Source: Dendrolimus kikuchii (Eukaryota; Arthropoda; Insecta; Lepidoptera; Lasiocampidae). From it: a stretch of DNA of 64,000 bases. Under the pieces are notes generated by a model. That model saw only the letters and a program-made list of their open reading frames with translations, was not told the origin of the DNA and made no database searches. The first letter of the stretch is position 1, and every line of letters starts with the position of its first letter. The position numbers were made by a program, and so were the translations under genes. The stretch spans positions 16,474,436 through 16,538,435 of the forward strand of contig CM034410.1 in assembly GCA_019925095.2 (NCBI GenBank), read 5' to 3'. Below are positions 42,438 through 52,190 of the stretch, in pieces.

Positions 42438-42693
42438 AATTTTGATTTAGTATGAAATCATCTCGATTTGACACTAATCACATTTAGAATAGAGTTCATT
42501 TTTCTAGTGTGTCTCTTTGTTTTGGCGACTTGAATGTACTCATGTATTTGGCGTTGTCGGTGTACTGATGTATTTGGTCAAGACGGGTGATTCGATCTAT
42601 TAGACGACAATGGTTGTACCGATACTAATGATCACTTTCGATGTTCTTATCTATTTGATCATCTTGGCTGCTTCTTTCTATAAGACGCTGACT
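42438..42693 (-). repeat. Right terminal inverted repeat
   Basis: Complement begins AGTCAGCGTCTTATAGAAAG and continues with ATGATCAAATAGATAAGAAC exactly as the left repeat. The low divergence suggests recent insertion or gene conversion between ends. Confidence 0.85.
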
Positions 42694-42694
42694 G

Positions 42695-45289
42695 TACATA
42701 CCACGTGCGTCCGTTCACGACGTGGCCTTCTTCGCACGGCTCGGCGTATCCCTTGTCCAGCAGCTTGTTGACCTGGGTCGTGTACGCTTCCCTGAACTGC
42801 GGCGACCTGTCCATCTTCCTTTCGATGCCTCGCAGACGTTGTATGGCCATGTCGTAACTTGACGGCATGGAGACGACGTCCTCTCGCCAGGGCAGTCCCA
42901 CCTCGAAGCGTCCATCTACCTTCCTCACGGTGTCCGAAAAGATTTTCAGAGCCCGTTCTTCTTCGGCCACAGGCTTCTTCTTGCTGGATATGCCAAGCGC
43001 GTCCATGTCGAAATGGGATTTGACCATTTCGAATAATTCATCTCGTGAGCCATCTCCTTGCCACGAGCGAATATGAAGCACTCTGTCTATTCCCTGACTC
43101 ATCACCACTCCCCTGGGCGCACTCCCATGGACGGTCCACCCCAGGAGAGTCAGGGAGGCGGCTGGCTGGTTCTTCTTACCCGCCAGCAATTTCCTCGTGA
43201 CAATCAAATGCCAATTGTCAGCTCCAATCAGCACGCGTGGCTTGACGTTCTCATAGCACACGTCGTCCTCTCGCAGCGTCTTCAAGTGGCGTAGCTGTTG
43301 CACGACTTCTCGCCTCACAGAGTGGTTCCCTAAGGTGAGCTTCTTCACCGTGCGCGCTTTTATTTGATGGTAGTGCGGTTGCTCCTTACCGCGAACCGCC
43401 AGACTTACCATCCTACTCTGGGCCTCACGCTGGCTTGAGTTGATCCCGTGGATGTTCAGAGGTCGCTTCGGGCCATCTGCTCCAATCTTCGCGGCAATCT
43501 CCTCATCCACCAACGTGATCGTTGATCCCTCGTCCAAGAGCGCGTATGTGCTCACCTCCTCACCGTTGCGTCCTTTAACGGTGATCGGGCACACCTTCAG
43601 CAACACCTTCTCATTCGTGTTGGCCTTGTGTGCCGATGCCGTCATTACCGACTCCTCGTTCCTGGTCGGTTTTCCTGCCGACTCCTTCCTCTCGGTCGGC
43701 TCACGAACGGCTTCCGCGTCCTTCCGCAGGTGTAACAGTGCGTGGTGTGGCTCGCGGCACTCGTTCACCCCGCACTTCTTTGCCCCGCAACGGAACCGTT
43801 GGTGCTTGCTGCGTAGGCACAAGAAACATATCCTGGCTTCCTTGGCCCACTTCCATCTTTCTGGCACCGTCATTGCTGCCAGTCTGCCGCATTGCGTGGT
43901 CAGGTGTCCTTCTCCACAACAGTGACATACGTCCTTTTTCTCGGCTGATGTGGTATACACGCGACGACGCTCGTTAATCCGTGGCGGCTTCGCCCTGGTT
44001 TCCCTGGCGACATTCATATCCGTTGTAGACCTCGATGGTGTCGAGTAGGAGTGTCGCATGGCTTTGTCCGCTTCACCCATCAGAAACCTGGATAGCCTCA
44101 CAATCTCTGGTTCGCCTTCGCCCGTAGACTGCTCGGCGAAGTCCCACCATTTAACCTGCAGAGGCAAGCTAAGCTTGTCGATGACCTGTCTCGCAAGCAT
44201 AGGGTTCAACAAGTAGCCTCTGTTGTCAACGCACGAGATGGACGTGACAATGTTCTGCAGTTTCGTGGCTAACGTATTCAGTTCGCTGGCGGACGAGCCC
44301 GATCGCGGCAACTTCTTAATTTCCTCTAGCGCGCGATCAATTATGATTTCCGGGCGACCATATGTTTGCTCCAGCGTCTTCATAATCACCGCGGGATCCG
44401 TAGCAGTGTACAACAGACCTGACACATGCTCCCTGGCTTCCCCCTTGAGGCAGTTGCGCAAACGCCCCAAGTTCTCGGCGGCCGTAAACCCATGCACGAC
44501 CGTGGATTCGCGCATGGCCGCCTTGAATGGCAACCACTCACCAGGAGCTCCACTGAAGGTGGGCAGATCTTGGCACTGCCGCGGCGTCGGTCTGGTGCGG
44601 ATGATCCTTTCCAAAGCGTCTGCCAGACGATCGATGCCTCGGTCCCTCGATCTCGTCGGTGTCGGTGATCTCGCTGTTCGCGGTGTCCGGAAGGTCACGT
44701 GAGCGGCCCGGTCATTAATCTCCGCAGACCGGTCACGTGAGTCCCCATATAACTCCGTCGACCTTTCTACGACGTCACGTGGTGGTCGTGGCTCGGCGCC
44801 TCTCGTTCTGGGCGTCGACCTCTCACCTGCGTTCGGCGACTCCCCCCGTATGCGGGTGTTCTTCAGCCATTCCGTGATATGGTGTTCTGTATCCATACCT
44901 TCGTCTCCACACACGCTCGCCCTGTCTGAGTGTTCCCGTAGAGCGGCTATGTTCGCAGCCGTTCTCTTCCTTATGAGCGCGGCCTGCAGCTGGAGCTCTT
45001 CTCGGCGGATCGCAAGCGCGGCGATCTGCTCCTCTGCCTCCAACTCCATCTGCCTAATCTGGTCGGCGGCACTCACATGTGATCGCACAGACGGGGACCG
45101 TGATCGGCGTTCGGTACGATGCACGGTGTGTGTGGGCGCGATCGTCGTCTCCTGTACACCGGGCGACGCGGGTCTCGACGTAATCGGCGCAGACGCGGAC
45201 GCAGAGATGTGTACCGACGGCGACGCAGGAGGTTCTTCATGTACCTTCTGTACTCTCTCTTCAGCGGCCTTGCTTCTTGTGCTCGGCAT
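42695..45289 (-). pseudogene. BEL gag-pol, 5' part: Gag, protease, start of RT region
   Basis: Starts MPSTRSKAAE at 45289. Residues 1-240 are Arg/Ser/Glu-rich with a predicted helix (MELEAEEQIAALAIRR). The Gag core LPTFSGAPGEWLPFKAAM is at about 242-260. Two zinc knuckles are CHCCGEGHLTTQC (455-467) and CFLCLRSKHQRFRC (488-501). The protease signature LLDEGST is near 584-590, and GWTVHG precedes the pol linker. The frame stays in phase to WYV at the transposon junction; the following residues (QSASYRKKQPR) are transposon sequence. Gag packages RNA and the protease processes the polyprotein. No stops in about 865 codons. Confidence 0.85.
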
Positions 45290-45411
45290 CTTAGTTTCAG
45301 TCCCGAGAAAACACTGACACTAAACACTTGTCACTTGCACTGTCACTTGCACTGTCACTTATCACTGTCACTTATCCGGGCTGACTTCGATGCACTCCTC
45401 TTGCTGTTGCG

Positions 45412-45429
45412 ATCCGGCTCGAAGGACCA
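45412..45429 (-). promoter_or_regulatory. Primer-binding site, tRNA-Tyr type
   Basis: Minus strand TGGTCCTTCGAGCCGGAT lies five bases inside the 5' LTR. Its complement, ATCCGGCTCGAAGGACCA, agrees with the 3' end of eukaryotic tRNA-Tyr (acceptor strand pairing with CCTTCGA) including CCA, from memory of that tRNA. Confidence 0.65.
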
Positions 45430-45434
45430 AATTT

Positions 45435-46291
45435 TGTTGGGCTTGCGGGCGCAGGGTCGCCCTAAATGAAACACCCCTTAGCAAGTTAACTGTATATATA
45501 TTTATAGACGCTGCAACAGCAACAGGTGCGATCAGTACAACTGTATCACACGGCACGTTCGAGTTTAATCGACACAACTTAGCACTAGCCCCGGACGTTA
45601 CACTGAACGTAGATAGCACTAATTATACCGATTACACCGATCAACACGAGTGGCACTAATCACAATCACTGGTGGTTCACAATATCCACGTAGACACGCT
45701 GAGAGTCCGTTGGCTGTAAAGTCTTCCGAATGCCCCTTGATCTTCCTGGTCTTCTTAGTCTTCCTTGTGTGTATATACTCTTCCTTGTGTGTATATATTT
45801 GACCGAACGAACAAGGTATACTTGGTTGCGTGGCGTGTCGTAGGCTCGCCCCGTGCTTACTAAGGTACTACAAAAATGCAGACGCTTAGCAGCTAACGGA
45901 GCGAGCTACGTATCCGCGGTAAGCGGGGCCTGGGGGTACGAGATTTACGAACGTCGACCTCCACCGCGTTCTGGAGCTTCTCTCCATCAAAAACTACATT
46001 ACGACCATCATCATTATTACCATCGAAATCCGTTCATCGTGTCCGCGTCCGAATATAAGCCTCGACGAAAGGCTCTCGTGCGACGACCGCGTAACGTCCT
46101 CACGGACAGGGTCGACGTTATTACAAAACGGCTGGCCCGGATCAGCCCGCAGTTAGGACGGCAGGTTGACAGGCACCGACAGACAGACGCAAGCGGTGGC
46201 GTCTCAGATGCCGCCAATTAGGACGCCTCCACGTCTACGACACTAGGAGACATAGCCCCCCCACAGCATACACTAGGGGTGTTAGATAACA
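45435..46291 (-). repeat. 5' LTR of the BEL element
   Basis: On the minus strand it starts TGTTATCTAACACCCC and ends GCAAGCCCAACA, TG...CA. The 45454-45949 part is shared with the 3' LTR; the remainder is inferred from the end motifs and the adjacent primer-binding site. About 857 bp. Confidence 0.65.
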
Positions 46292-46602
46292 TAACACGTT
46301 GTGAAACGGCAGTAAGATAGCGCCGGGATCCTGCCCCTCGGGCTTTATATTACCGTCGCCCGTTCTCAATTAGTACATTATGTCGCCCTCTAGTCAGCAT
46401 CGTTAGATTCATGCCCCTCTCATGGCAACAGTCCAGTCGAAGTAAAGCCCCTAGGGAGCTCCCTTGAGCAAGTTGCCCCCCGGGCTCGCCTCGAAAACTC
46501 CGGTAAAGTTGTGAGGTCTTCGGACCAATAACATGAAATCAAGTTCAATAAAAAAAGAGCACTAGCCAATAGTATGTTGTCTACTGCGATGACTAGATGT
46601 AT
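46292..46602. other. Unassigned sequence beside the BEL element
   Basis: GC-richer than surroundings (AAGTTGCCCCCCGGGCTCGC near 46468). No repeat or coding motif recognised. Confidence 0.35.
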
Positions 46603-46919
46603 GCAGCACAATGACATTAAATAAAAAGAAGTAGACAAGGGATTAAGGCTCTGCGAGTGGCACGTAAAATCTGAGCTAACTAGCAAACTCGGAACTCAGT
46701 CTAGCGTCGGCGTCAACGACCGTATGACGTCCACAAAATATACTCATCTCTTTTTCGCTTGCGCTAAAGAAGGCACGTTATCTTACTTATACACGTGTTG
46801 TAATGTAGTGTGACAGTACAATGTTACATTATCTATGTGTGCGTCAATGTGCCATTTCTAAAGCTAGAATCCTATAGAGATACCATGTCTACTTCTTTTT
46901 ATTCAAATGTCATTGATGC
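46603..46919. mobile_element. MITE-like unit with ~30-bp inverted ends
   Basis: AATGACATTAAATAAAAAGA (46609) and its near complement TCTTTTTATTCAAATGTCATT (46894-46914) flank 260 bp without coding; TAGACA sits inside both. Target duplication not resolved. Confidence 0.5.
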
Positions 46920-47017
46920 AGGACCCATACCCATGTAAGGGCTCATTCATATATTAAATCACACGTTAAGACGGGGAGGGGGTCGACAAAGAGTGACCAG
47001 CTTTTATTTTTTTGATT

Positions 47018-47402
47018 TTTTTTTTGGCCAGGGGAAGTCCGTTTGAGGACTAAGCCGCGACAGGCACAGAAGCCTGGGGGGATGTTCGCGACCGGTGACA
47101 GTGTGTGGGATTCGCCAGATCGGGGGTAGCTATAGCGTGCCCGGTTAGAGCCGGTGCCACGCTATTGTCACGCCCCAGTTAGGGATACCCAGTAAAACCC
47201 CTGGGTGTTCCGTCCTGCGCCTTATGCCAGGGCTACGTGTATACGGGCTTCCCAACTCCACGTGCCCTGGCAGGCGTGGGCCCCCCTCACTGGGCCTCTT
47301 CCCCCGGCTACTGCTAGGTCTACTCCATGCGTGGGGCGGTCCGTAACGCGCCCCACGGGAAGAGAGATGAGCGCGCGCGGACATCTCGACGGCATGTGCG
47401 GG
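47018..47402 (-). mobile_element. R1-type LINE 3' end
   Basis: T runs at about 46997-47026 then GGCCAGGGGAAGTCCGTTTG, the 3' UTR family of 3726-4100. GC-rich and non-coding here; 5'-truncated. Confidence 0.65.
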
Positions 47403-47647
47403 TACCGCAACTACCGCAATTCATGCCCCAAAACTGAGCTGAAGCCGCCAGATTGCAACTATGTAGTCAAAGTACCGTTAAAATCCTCATTTTATTACGC
47501 GAGAGGCTTAAAGAGTCGCTGAGTGGCCTCTTAAGAGTAAAAAAACGCCGATTTTGCCGCACTCAATGCCGTTTTAAAATGGCTGCCGGGTTTTTATAGC
47601 CTGTTGTTGAGTACACCAAAATCTTATTAGAGTATAGTAGGTATTTC

Positions 47648-48150
47648 AGGAGTTCAGGGGACAGGCAGACGGCCTACCTGATAGAAAACGATTACCATCG
47701 CCTATGGGCACAGAAAAGAAAAAGAAAACAACACACATGGCACTAGATACGACTATATATAAGTATAGATATAAGGCCAACACTACACATGCACTTCCTC
47801 ACAACACCAGCATGTAGCAGATACACTCTACATTAGTATAAGTTTAGTATTAAGATTAGAATAAATTAATATAATAAGTTATTCTTAAGGTACACCAAAA
47901 CAGAAAAATTACTACATATAATGTCACATACACTAACAAAAACAAACAATAAGCTTGTACAGAGTCTCAAATTTTTCATAGAAATTAAGTATTAAAAAAG
48001 GGTACGGAAATCAAGTCCGTAGAGATATATATAATAATAAAAAAATAAAAAACCCATCGCCTATGGACATTTATAACAATGCGCTGCTGCTCTCTTAAAA
48101 GAGACTGAACCTGGCCACTAATGCCGGAACACAACTCAAGGTTGTTATGG
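47648..48150 (-). mobile_element. Family S fragments split by family T
   Basis: Left part has AGACGGCCTACCTGATAG; right part resumes at CATCGCCTATGGACATTT and ends after CACTAATGCCGG...GTTGTTATGG. The phrase CCATCGCCTATGG is duplicated at both edges of the family T insertion. Confidence 0.7.
47707..48055 (+). mobile_element. Family T copy inside family S
   Basis: GCACAGAAAAGAAAAAG to GTCCGTAGAGATATATATAA plus A-rich end, colinear with 20861-21198. Target duplication CCATCGCCTATGG (13 bp) belongs to family S, proving a separate insertion. Confidence 0.75.
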
Positions 48151-48350
48151 AAAGAAAGAAAGAAATAAATAAAACAAGTTTATTTTTATATTATTATTCA
48201 ACAAACACATTAAAAGTAAAAATTAAATACAATAAAAAAGAGAAAACAACCTCAAAGTATCTGAAGATATACATATGAAGTCCTAAAGCTCAGCAAAAAT
48301 ATCGATCTGTTAGACCAACGCTGATCTTCCGCTTGACCCTAGAGCGACGT
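48151..48350 (-). mobile_element. LINE 3' end with GAAA repeats
   Basis: Begins (GAAA)n at 48151 and has GACCAACGCTGATCTTCCGC and GCGACGTCACGG blocks shared in order with 51225-51442 (AACCAGCGCTGGTCTTCC; GTATCGTCACGG). Parent LINE not identified. Confidence 0.45.
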
Positions 48351-48462
48351 CACGGCAAACTATATTTTTATATTATTAATAAATAATTATATTATAGTTG
48401 TAATAAAGACCAATATTAATACTGAGTTATGACTGTGTGAACTGATAATATAATTTTATTTT

Positions 48463-48775
48463 ATTTTTTTATTGCAGGAGATCAGCAGACAGGCAGACGG
48501 CCCACTTGATGGAAAGTGGTTACCATCGCCTATGGACATTTGCAACACCAAAGTTGCTACAAATGCGCTGCTGCTCTCTTAAGGGAGACTGGAACCTGGT
48601 CACTAATGTCGGAACACAACTCAAGGTTGTTATGGCGACATACTTTAGACCAGGGGTGGTAGCCATCCAGTCGGGCAAATGCCCTAGCAACAGGCTGTGG
48701 GTAGTTAAGTCGCCTCTTACGACAGGCCGCAAGGCCGCAGGAAATTGTATTCTTTCTCCGTTCCTGCACGGATAG
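48463..48775 (-). mobile_element. Family S copy
   Basis: Full-length, T run and ATTGCAGGAGATCAGCAGAC to CCGTTCCTGCACGGATAG. ATATAATT lies on both sides (about 48449 and 48779), a possible short target duplication. Confidence 0.75.
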
Positions 48776-48981
48776 AAATATAATTATACTGAATTCAATA
48801 AATTTACAAATATTTATAAGATAAAATTCATATACAACACATAAACATATAATAAATTTAATGATATTATACACAACATATTATTCGATAAACAAAGTAA
48901 ATAAATAAAAAAACAGCCTTAAAGCAAAATAAAACTACGTTTTAACGGTTTTAAGCGCGGTAATTTTATTTGGTTTTGGTT

Positions 48982-49027
48982 TTTCCGACGTTTCGGCCAC
49001 TTTTCAGTGGCCGTGATCACGAAAGAC
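48982..49027 (-). ncRNA. Hammerhead-ribozyme-like motif in the 3' pseudo-LTR
   Basis: Minus strand: TTTCGTGATCACGG then CCACTGAAAAGTGGCC, GAAAC, GTC, GG. All invariant core bases (U4, G5, A6, A9, G12, A13, A14, A15.1-U16.1, C17) are present, with G3-C8 instead of C3-G8. Stem III is only AC/GU, as in minimal Penelope hammerheads thought to work as dimers. Confidence 0.6.
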
Positions 49028-49398
49028 AAAGATGTCAAGTGTCAACGAGTATTGTTAAAATTTTATTTAGCCTACCGCCAACTTGTTTATTTTCATTTTG
49101 TTTATGGTTATTATTTACTCTATGGGAGCCTAATCTAATTTACTACCGCTTCGCAACATGTTATGGCTTGAAGAGAAGAAGCGGCGCAAGAAACTCTTCA
49201 GCAAACATGCCTAGCTCTAATAATTTTATATAATATTAAAATGGGTGGAAGGAAAAATAAAAGTAATTATCAGTCAAGTTGGTTTGTGTTCCGTTGTACG
49301 CAGAAAGAGCTCACAGTGTCTTGAGGTCTGGCAGCTGGTTTTTGCTGGGTTTGGGTCTTAATAGTTTTGATGATTGGATCCCAAACAGGTGGTACTTG

Positions 49399-49786
49399 TC
49401 AACCATCTTCTCTATTGAAATTTGGGTGTTTTTTGATTTCAGTAGCCTCACGCATCATTCTAGGTATGAAACGATTCTCTTTCGCGAGGATTTGTGGGTT
49501 ATCGAATCTGATGTAGTGGTTGGGTTTATCCAGCGTGTGTTCACTGATCGCAGACTTCGTAGACCTTGTGTGTTTCATGTCAGCAATGTGTTCTTTTACT
49601 CGTGTTTTTATGCTCCTCTTTGTTTGCCCAATGTATGACAATCCACACTCACAATCAAGCTTGTAGACCCCTGCATCCTGGAGTGGGATATTGCATTTTA
49701 CAGGTCTCAGAAATTGGGTAATCTTTTTCTGCGGCTTGAAATATGTTTTGATTGAAGCTCGCCTGAGGATGTGGCCACATCTTTGT
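49399..49786 (-). pseudogene. Penelope-like GIY-YIG endonuclease domain
   Basis: Reads AGVYKLDCECGLSYIGQTKR then IKTRVKEHIADM, a GIY-YIG fold with the Penelope CxC insertion, followed by ISEHTL, NPHYIRFD-like and FIPRMMREATEIKKHP with the expected late Glu, ending NREDG. A TGA directly after REDG interrupts the frame; the same frame continues downstream with VPPVWDPIIKTIKT, so this copy has a premature stop. The apparent N-terminal Met (49842) lies in the inverted pseudo-LTR and is not part of the protein. The domain would nick target DNA. Confidence 0.8.
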
Positions 49787-49840
49787 CTTCCGTGATCACG
49801 GCCACTGAAAAGTGGCCGAAACGTCGGAAAAACCAAAATC
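49779..49840 (+). ncRNA. Hammerhead-ribozyme-like motif in the inverted pseudo-LTR
   Basis: Plus strand CTTCC-GTGATCA (49792-49798)-stem II (GGCCAC TGAAAA GTGGCC)-GAAAC-GTC-GGAA. Stem I pairs TTCC with GGAA and, past an internal loop, TTTG with CAAA, the loop that in active hammerheads contacts stem II. The swapped G3-C8 pair is present. Confidence 0.6.
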
Positions 49841-50062
49841 AAATAAAATTACCGCGCTTAAAACCGTTAAAACGTAGTTTTATTATGTATACAAGTCGCG
49901 AAAACTTAAGAAAATATTAGCCTTAAAGCAATACCAGAATTAAAAAATGCTGGTGTTGTTGTCTTTGGCCCGCCTGTGATTTTTGGTGGTCAATAAGAAA
50001 CTTCTTGAGTTTGACTCCTAAACCCTTGAATTGACTGCAGGTTCCTTGTTGGTGGGGGAATG

Positions 50063-50155
50063 GCGGCATACTATATACCAGGTGTGATAGCCATCCAGAC
50101 GGACAAATACCCTACCACCTGGCTGTGGGTTGGATTGTATTGTCTCCATTCCTGT
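50063..50155 (-). mobile_element. Family S fragment
   Basis: GGCGGCATACTATATACCAG to GTCTCCATTCCTGTAAG, the 5' half of the family (on the minus strand) with an internal gap. Confidence 0.55.
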
Positions 50156-50599
50156 AAGAGGGAACCACCAATTTGTTGCCGAACTGTCACACACGGCTCA
50201 TTGGGAAGTTCCACAAATCTGTGGTCAAATGTAGATAATTGAAATGAACGTTGAACTGATGCTCTCTCCCTCTAACTACATAGAATTTGTATTAGAATAA
50301 AATAGACGGTATAATTCTCTTGGTTTTGGAATTTTGATGACGCGTTGATCGCGTTTGTGCACGTGATCGTTAATTGTGTTGTTGTCTCACTCTGTTTATA
50401 TAGGAGTTGTATGATCTGTATGAAATGGGTATATTTTCTTGGTATATTACGAGATAGTGATAGTGTTAATCTTGCGGCTTTTTGGTCTATCGATAAGTAT
50501 ATCGATAACTGTCTTAAGGGTTAAAGAAGTTTAAATCATGTTTTATGCAAGAAAAATATTTGAATTTGAGGACGCCCTCTGATGCCGGATTTAATATAA

Positions 50600-50740
50600 G
50601 CTGTCATTTTAGTGAAAACTGCATCGAAATCGGCCGAGTAGTTTTTACATGAATCCCGAACAAACAGACAAGAAATCTAAAAAAAACTTGCATTGTGTTC
50701 TCCATCATTTATATAGTCTATTCCAAAATATTGTGCAGAC
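50600..50740 (-). repeat. Repeat shared with the GTAC transposon interior
   Basis: TTTTTACATGAATCCCGAAC, AACAGACAAGAAATCTAAAA and CATTTATATAGTCTATTCC are the complement of 40653-40760. Shows that this block exists independently of the transposon. Confidence 0.6.
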
Positions 50741-50782
50741 ACGGCATGATTAGAATTTTATACTTTTACAAATAGATGGATT

Positions 50783-51088
50783 TATCCGCGCAGGAACGGA
50801 GAAAGAATACAATTTCCTGCGTTGGGCCGGCCTGTCGTAAGAGGCGACAAAACAACCCACAGCCAGGTGGTAGGGCACTTGCCCGACTTGATGGCTACCA
50901 CCCCTAGTGTAGAGTATAGCGCTATAACAACCTTGAGTTGTGTTCCGGCATTAGTGACCAGGTTCCAGTCTCCCTTAAGAGAGCGAGCAGCAGCGCATTT
51001 GTTGTTGCAAATGTCCATAGGCGATGGTAACCGCTTTCTATCAAGTGGGCCGTCTGCCTGTCTGCTGATCTCCTGCAATAAAAAAAAG
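50783..51088 (+). mobile_element. Family S copy
   Basis: TTATCCGCGCAGGAACGGAG to TCTGCTGATCTCCTGCAATA and A run. An internal deletion removes the GTAGCAACTTTG block near 51001. Confidence 0.72.
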
Positions 51089-51224
51089 GTAAGACACTAA
51101 ATCAGTAAAATGAGAATATAATAGGTTGGGGAAAAAGTCTTTTCGCATATAGTATGTATGAACTTGTAATAAGATCTCTTTGGCTATACCATTTGTATCT
51201 GGCTGGTTTTGGTATCATTAAAAA

Positions 51225-51442
51225 GTATTAGAAAGAAAGAAAGAAAATAATTTTATTTAGGACAAATTATATAAATACAGTAAGCATAATTGCTAACAAA
51301 TTTAAAACTAGTGTCATACAATCTTGTCCCAAAGGGGGCATCAGACTCAGCATAATGCCGGTCGGTTAAAACCAGCGCTGGTCTTCCTCTGTGCCCATGA
51401 GGTATCGTCACGGTAGACATTACATCATTCTAATAGCATAAA
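51225..51442 (-). mobile_element. LINE 3' end with GAAA repeats
   Basis: GAAAGAAAGAAAGAAAA at the left, TAAAACCAGCGCTGGTCTTC and CACGGTAGACATTACATC at the right, matching 48151-48350. An RTE tail is inserted at its right side. Confidence 0.5.
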
Positions 51443-51665
51443 GGCATAGTCGTGGAAGGCCACGACACACCTTCCATGATCAAATTGATCGTGTACTAGC
51501 AGAAGGTGATGTCAGGAGCCTTAAGAACAGACGAGTGTGCATGACAAGAGTTATGAATGTCAAAGAGGCAAGTGAGGTGTGTAAGAATAAGCCTAAATGG
51601 CACTCTGTTGTTCGTGCCTACCCCGCAAGGGAACTGGCGTGAAGTTATGTATGTATGTATGTATG
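51443..51665 (+). mobile_element. RTE-type LINE tail copy
   Basis: From SRGRPRHTFHDQ to the C-terminus and (TATG)n; flanked by TAATAGCATAAA at 51431-51442 and 51666-51677. Nearly identical to the 17-kb copy. Confidence 0.83.
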
Positions 51666-51689
51666 TAATAGCATAAAATTAGAATCTTA

Positions 51690-51790
51690 AACTATATACA
51701 TATACATACATACATACTTGTATATATATACATATACATATATACACACACACACATATATATACACACACACACATATATACATAGTAC
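51690..51790. repeat. AT/CA microsatellite
   Basis: Mixed (ATAC)n, (AT)n and (CA)n, for example ACACACACACACATATATAT. May have grown from a LINE tail. Confidence 0.8.
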
Positions 51791-52035
51791 ATACACAATA
51801 GATAGAAATAAGGAAAGGTGTTATAGATACGTTCTTTAAAAAAAATTAAATAAATAAACTGAAACGAAATTACAATTAAATTAAGTTAAATACCACTTGT
51901 ATCGTGTTTTAAGTCGCGTTGTGAATGTTGGTGCTCTTTTAAAAATATCTTTAATTTAGTTCTGATTATTAATTAATTTTAAAGAAGACAATTCCAAATT
52001 CAGATTAGGAAACTGTCTGATTTTACATCGCCAGA

Positions 52036-52190
52036 TTAGTTAGGAATTTCTTTTAAGCTAGGTTGCCTGGAAGAGATCGCTTTTAGCAATAAGGCCGCCT
52101 GTTGTTTTGCCAAGAAGTATTTATTGTAATCATACATTTTGTTTTTGTGTTTATTTCTTTTGGTGAACAATAAAGTGTTATCATGTGTAA
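52036..52190 (+). repeat. CR1/Jockey-type LINE 3' tail
   Basis: AGGTTGCCTGGAAGAGATCG, AGCAATAAGGCCGCCTG and CAATAAAGTGTTATCATG follow the order of 25390-25515. The UTR stem-loop GATCGCTTTTAGCAATAAG is conserved. Confidence 0.6.

Larger units (their letters stand above)
39394..42693. mobile_element. 3.3-kb non-autonomous DNA transposon with long TIRs
   Basis: Sits in BEL pol with GTAC at 39390-39393 and 42694-42697. Left end GTCAGCGTCTTAAAGAAAG and right end (complement) AGTCAGCGTCTTATAGAAAG begin inverted repeats of 281 and 256 bp. The interior is AT-rich, has no ORF above 60 codons and holds palindromes, a 61-bp duplication and degenerate repeats. A 4-bp duplication with such TIRs does not point to one superfamily; the transposase source is unknown. 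Confidence 0.8.
36195..46291 (-). mobile_element. BEL/Pao LTR retrotransposon, defective, with nested DNA transposon
   Basis: Minus-strand element: 5' LTR 46291-45435, primer-binding site, one gag-pol frame (45289 to 36673, interrupted by 39394-42693) and a 3' LTR remnant 36677-36195. Domain order Gag, protease, RT, RNase H, integrase and the YMDDW RT motif place it in BEL/Pao. The 3' side has lost the end of pol, the polypurine tract and part of U3, and the 3' LTR is cut on both sides, so it cannot move by itself. No target duplication is seen. Confidence 0.85.
48928..49918 (-). mobile_element. Penelope-like element, 991 bp, inverted pseudo-LTR ends
   Basis: Flanked by a 13-bp duplication AGCCTTAAAGCAA at 48915-48927 and 49919-49931. 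The body reads on the minus strand: GIY-YIG endonuclease then the C-terminal tail and 3' UTR, ending in a pseudo-LTR (48928-49035). An inverted copy of the pseudo-LTR (49785-49902) caps the other side, followed by a short extension ending CGCGAAAACTTAAGAAAAT. RT is missing by 5' truncation. Inverted partial LTRs and a roughly 34-bp end extension are described for Penelope. Confidence 0.82.

Noticed and set aside
49800..49842. Start of the GIY-YIG protein at the first Met
   Set aside because: This Met lies in the inverted pseudo-LTR (antisense of the hammerhead-like motif), not in the Penelope body.
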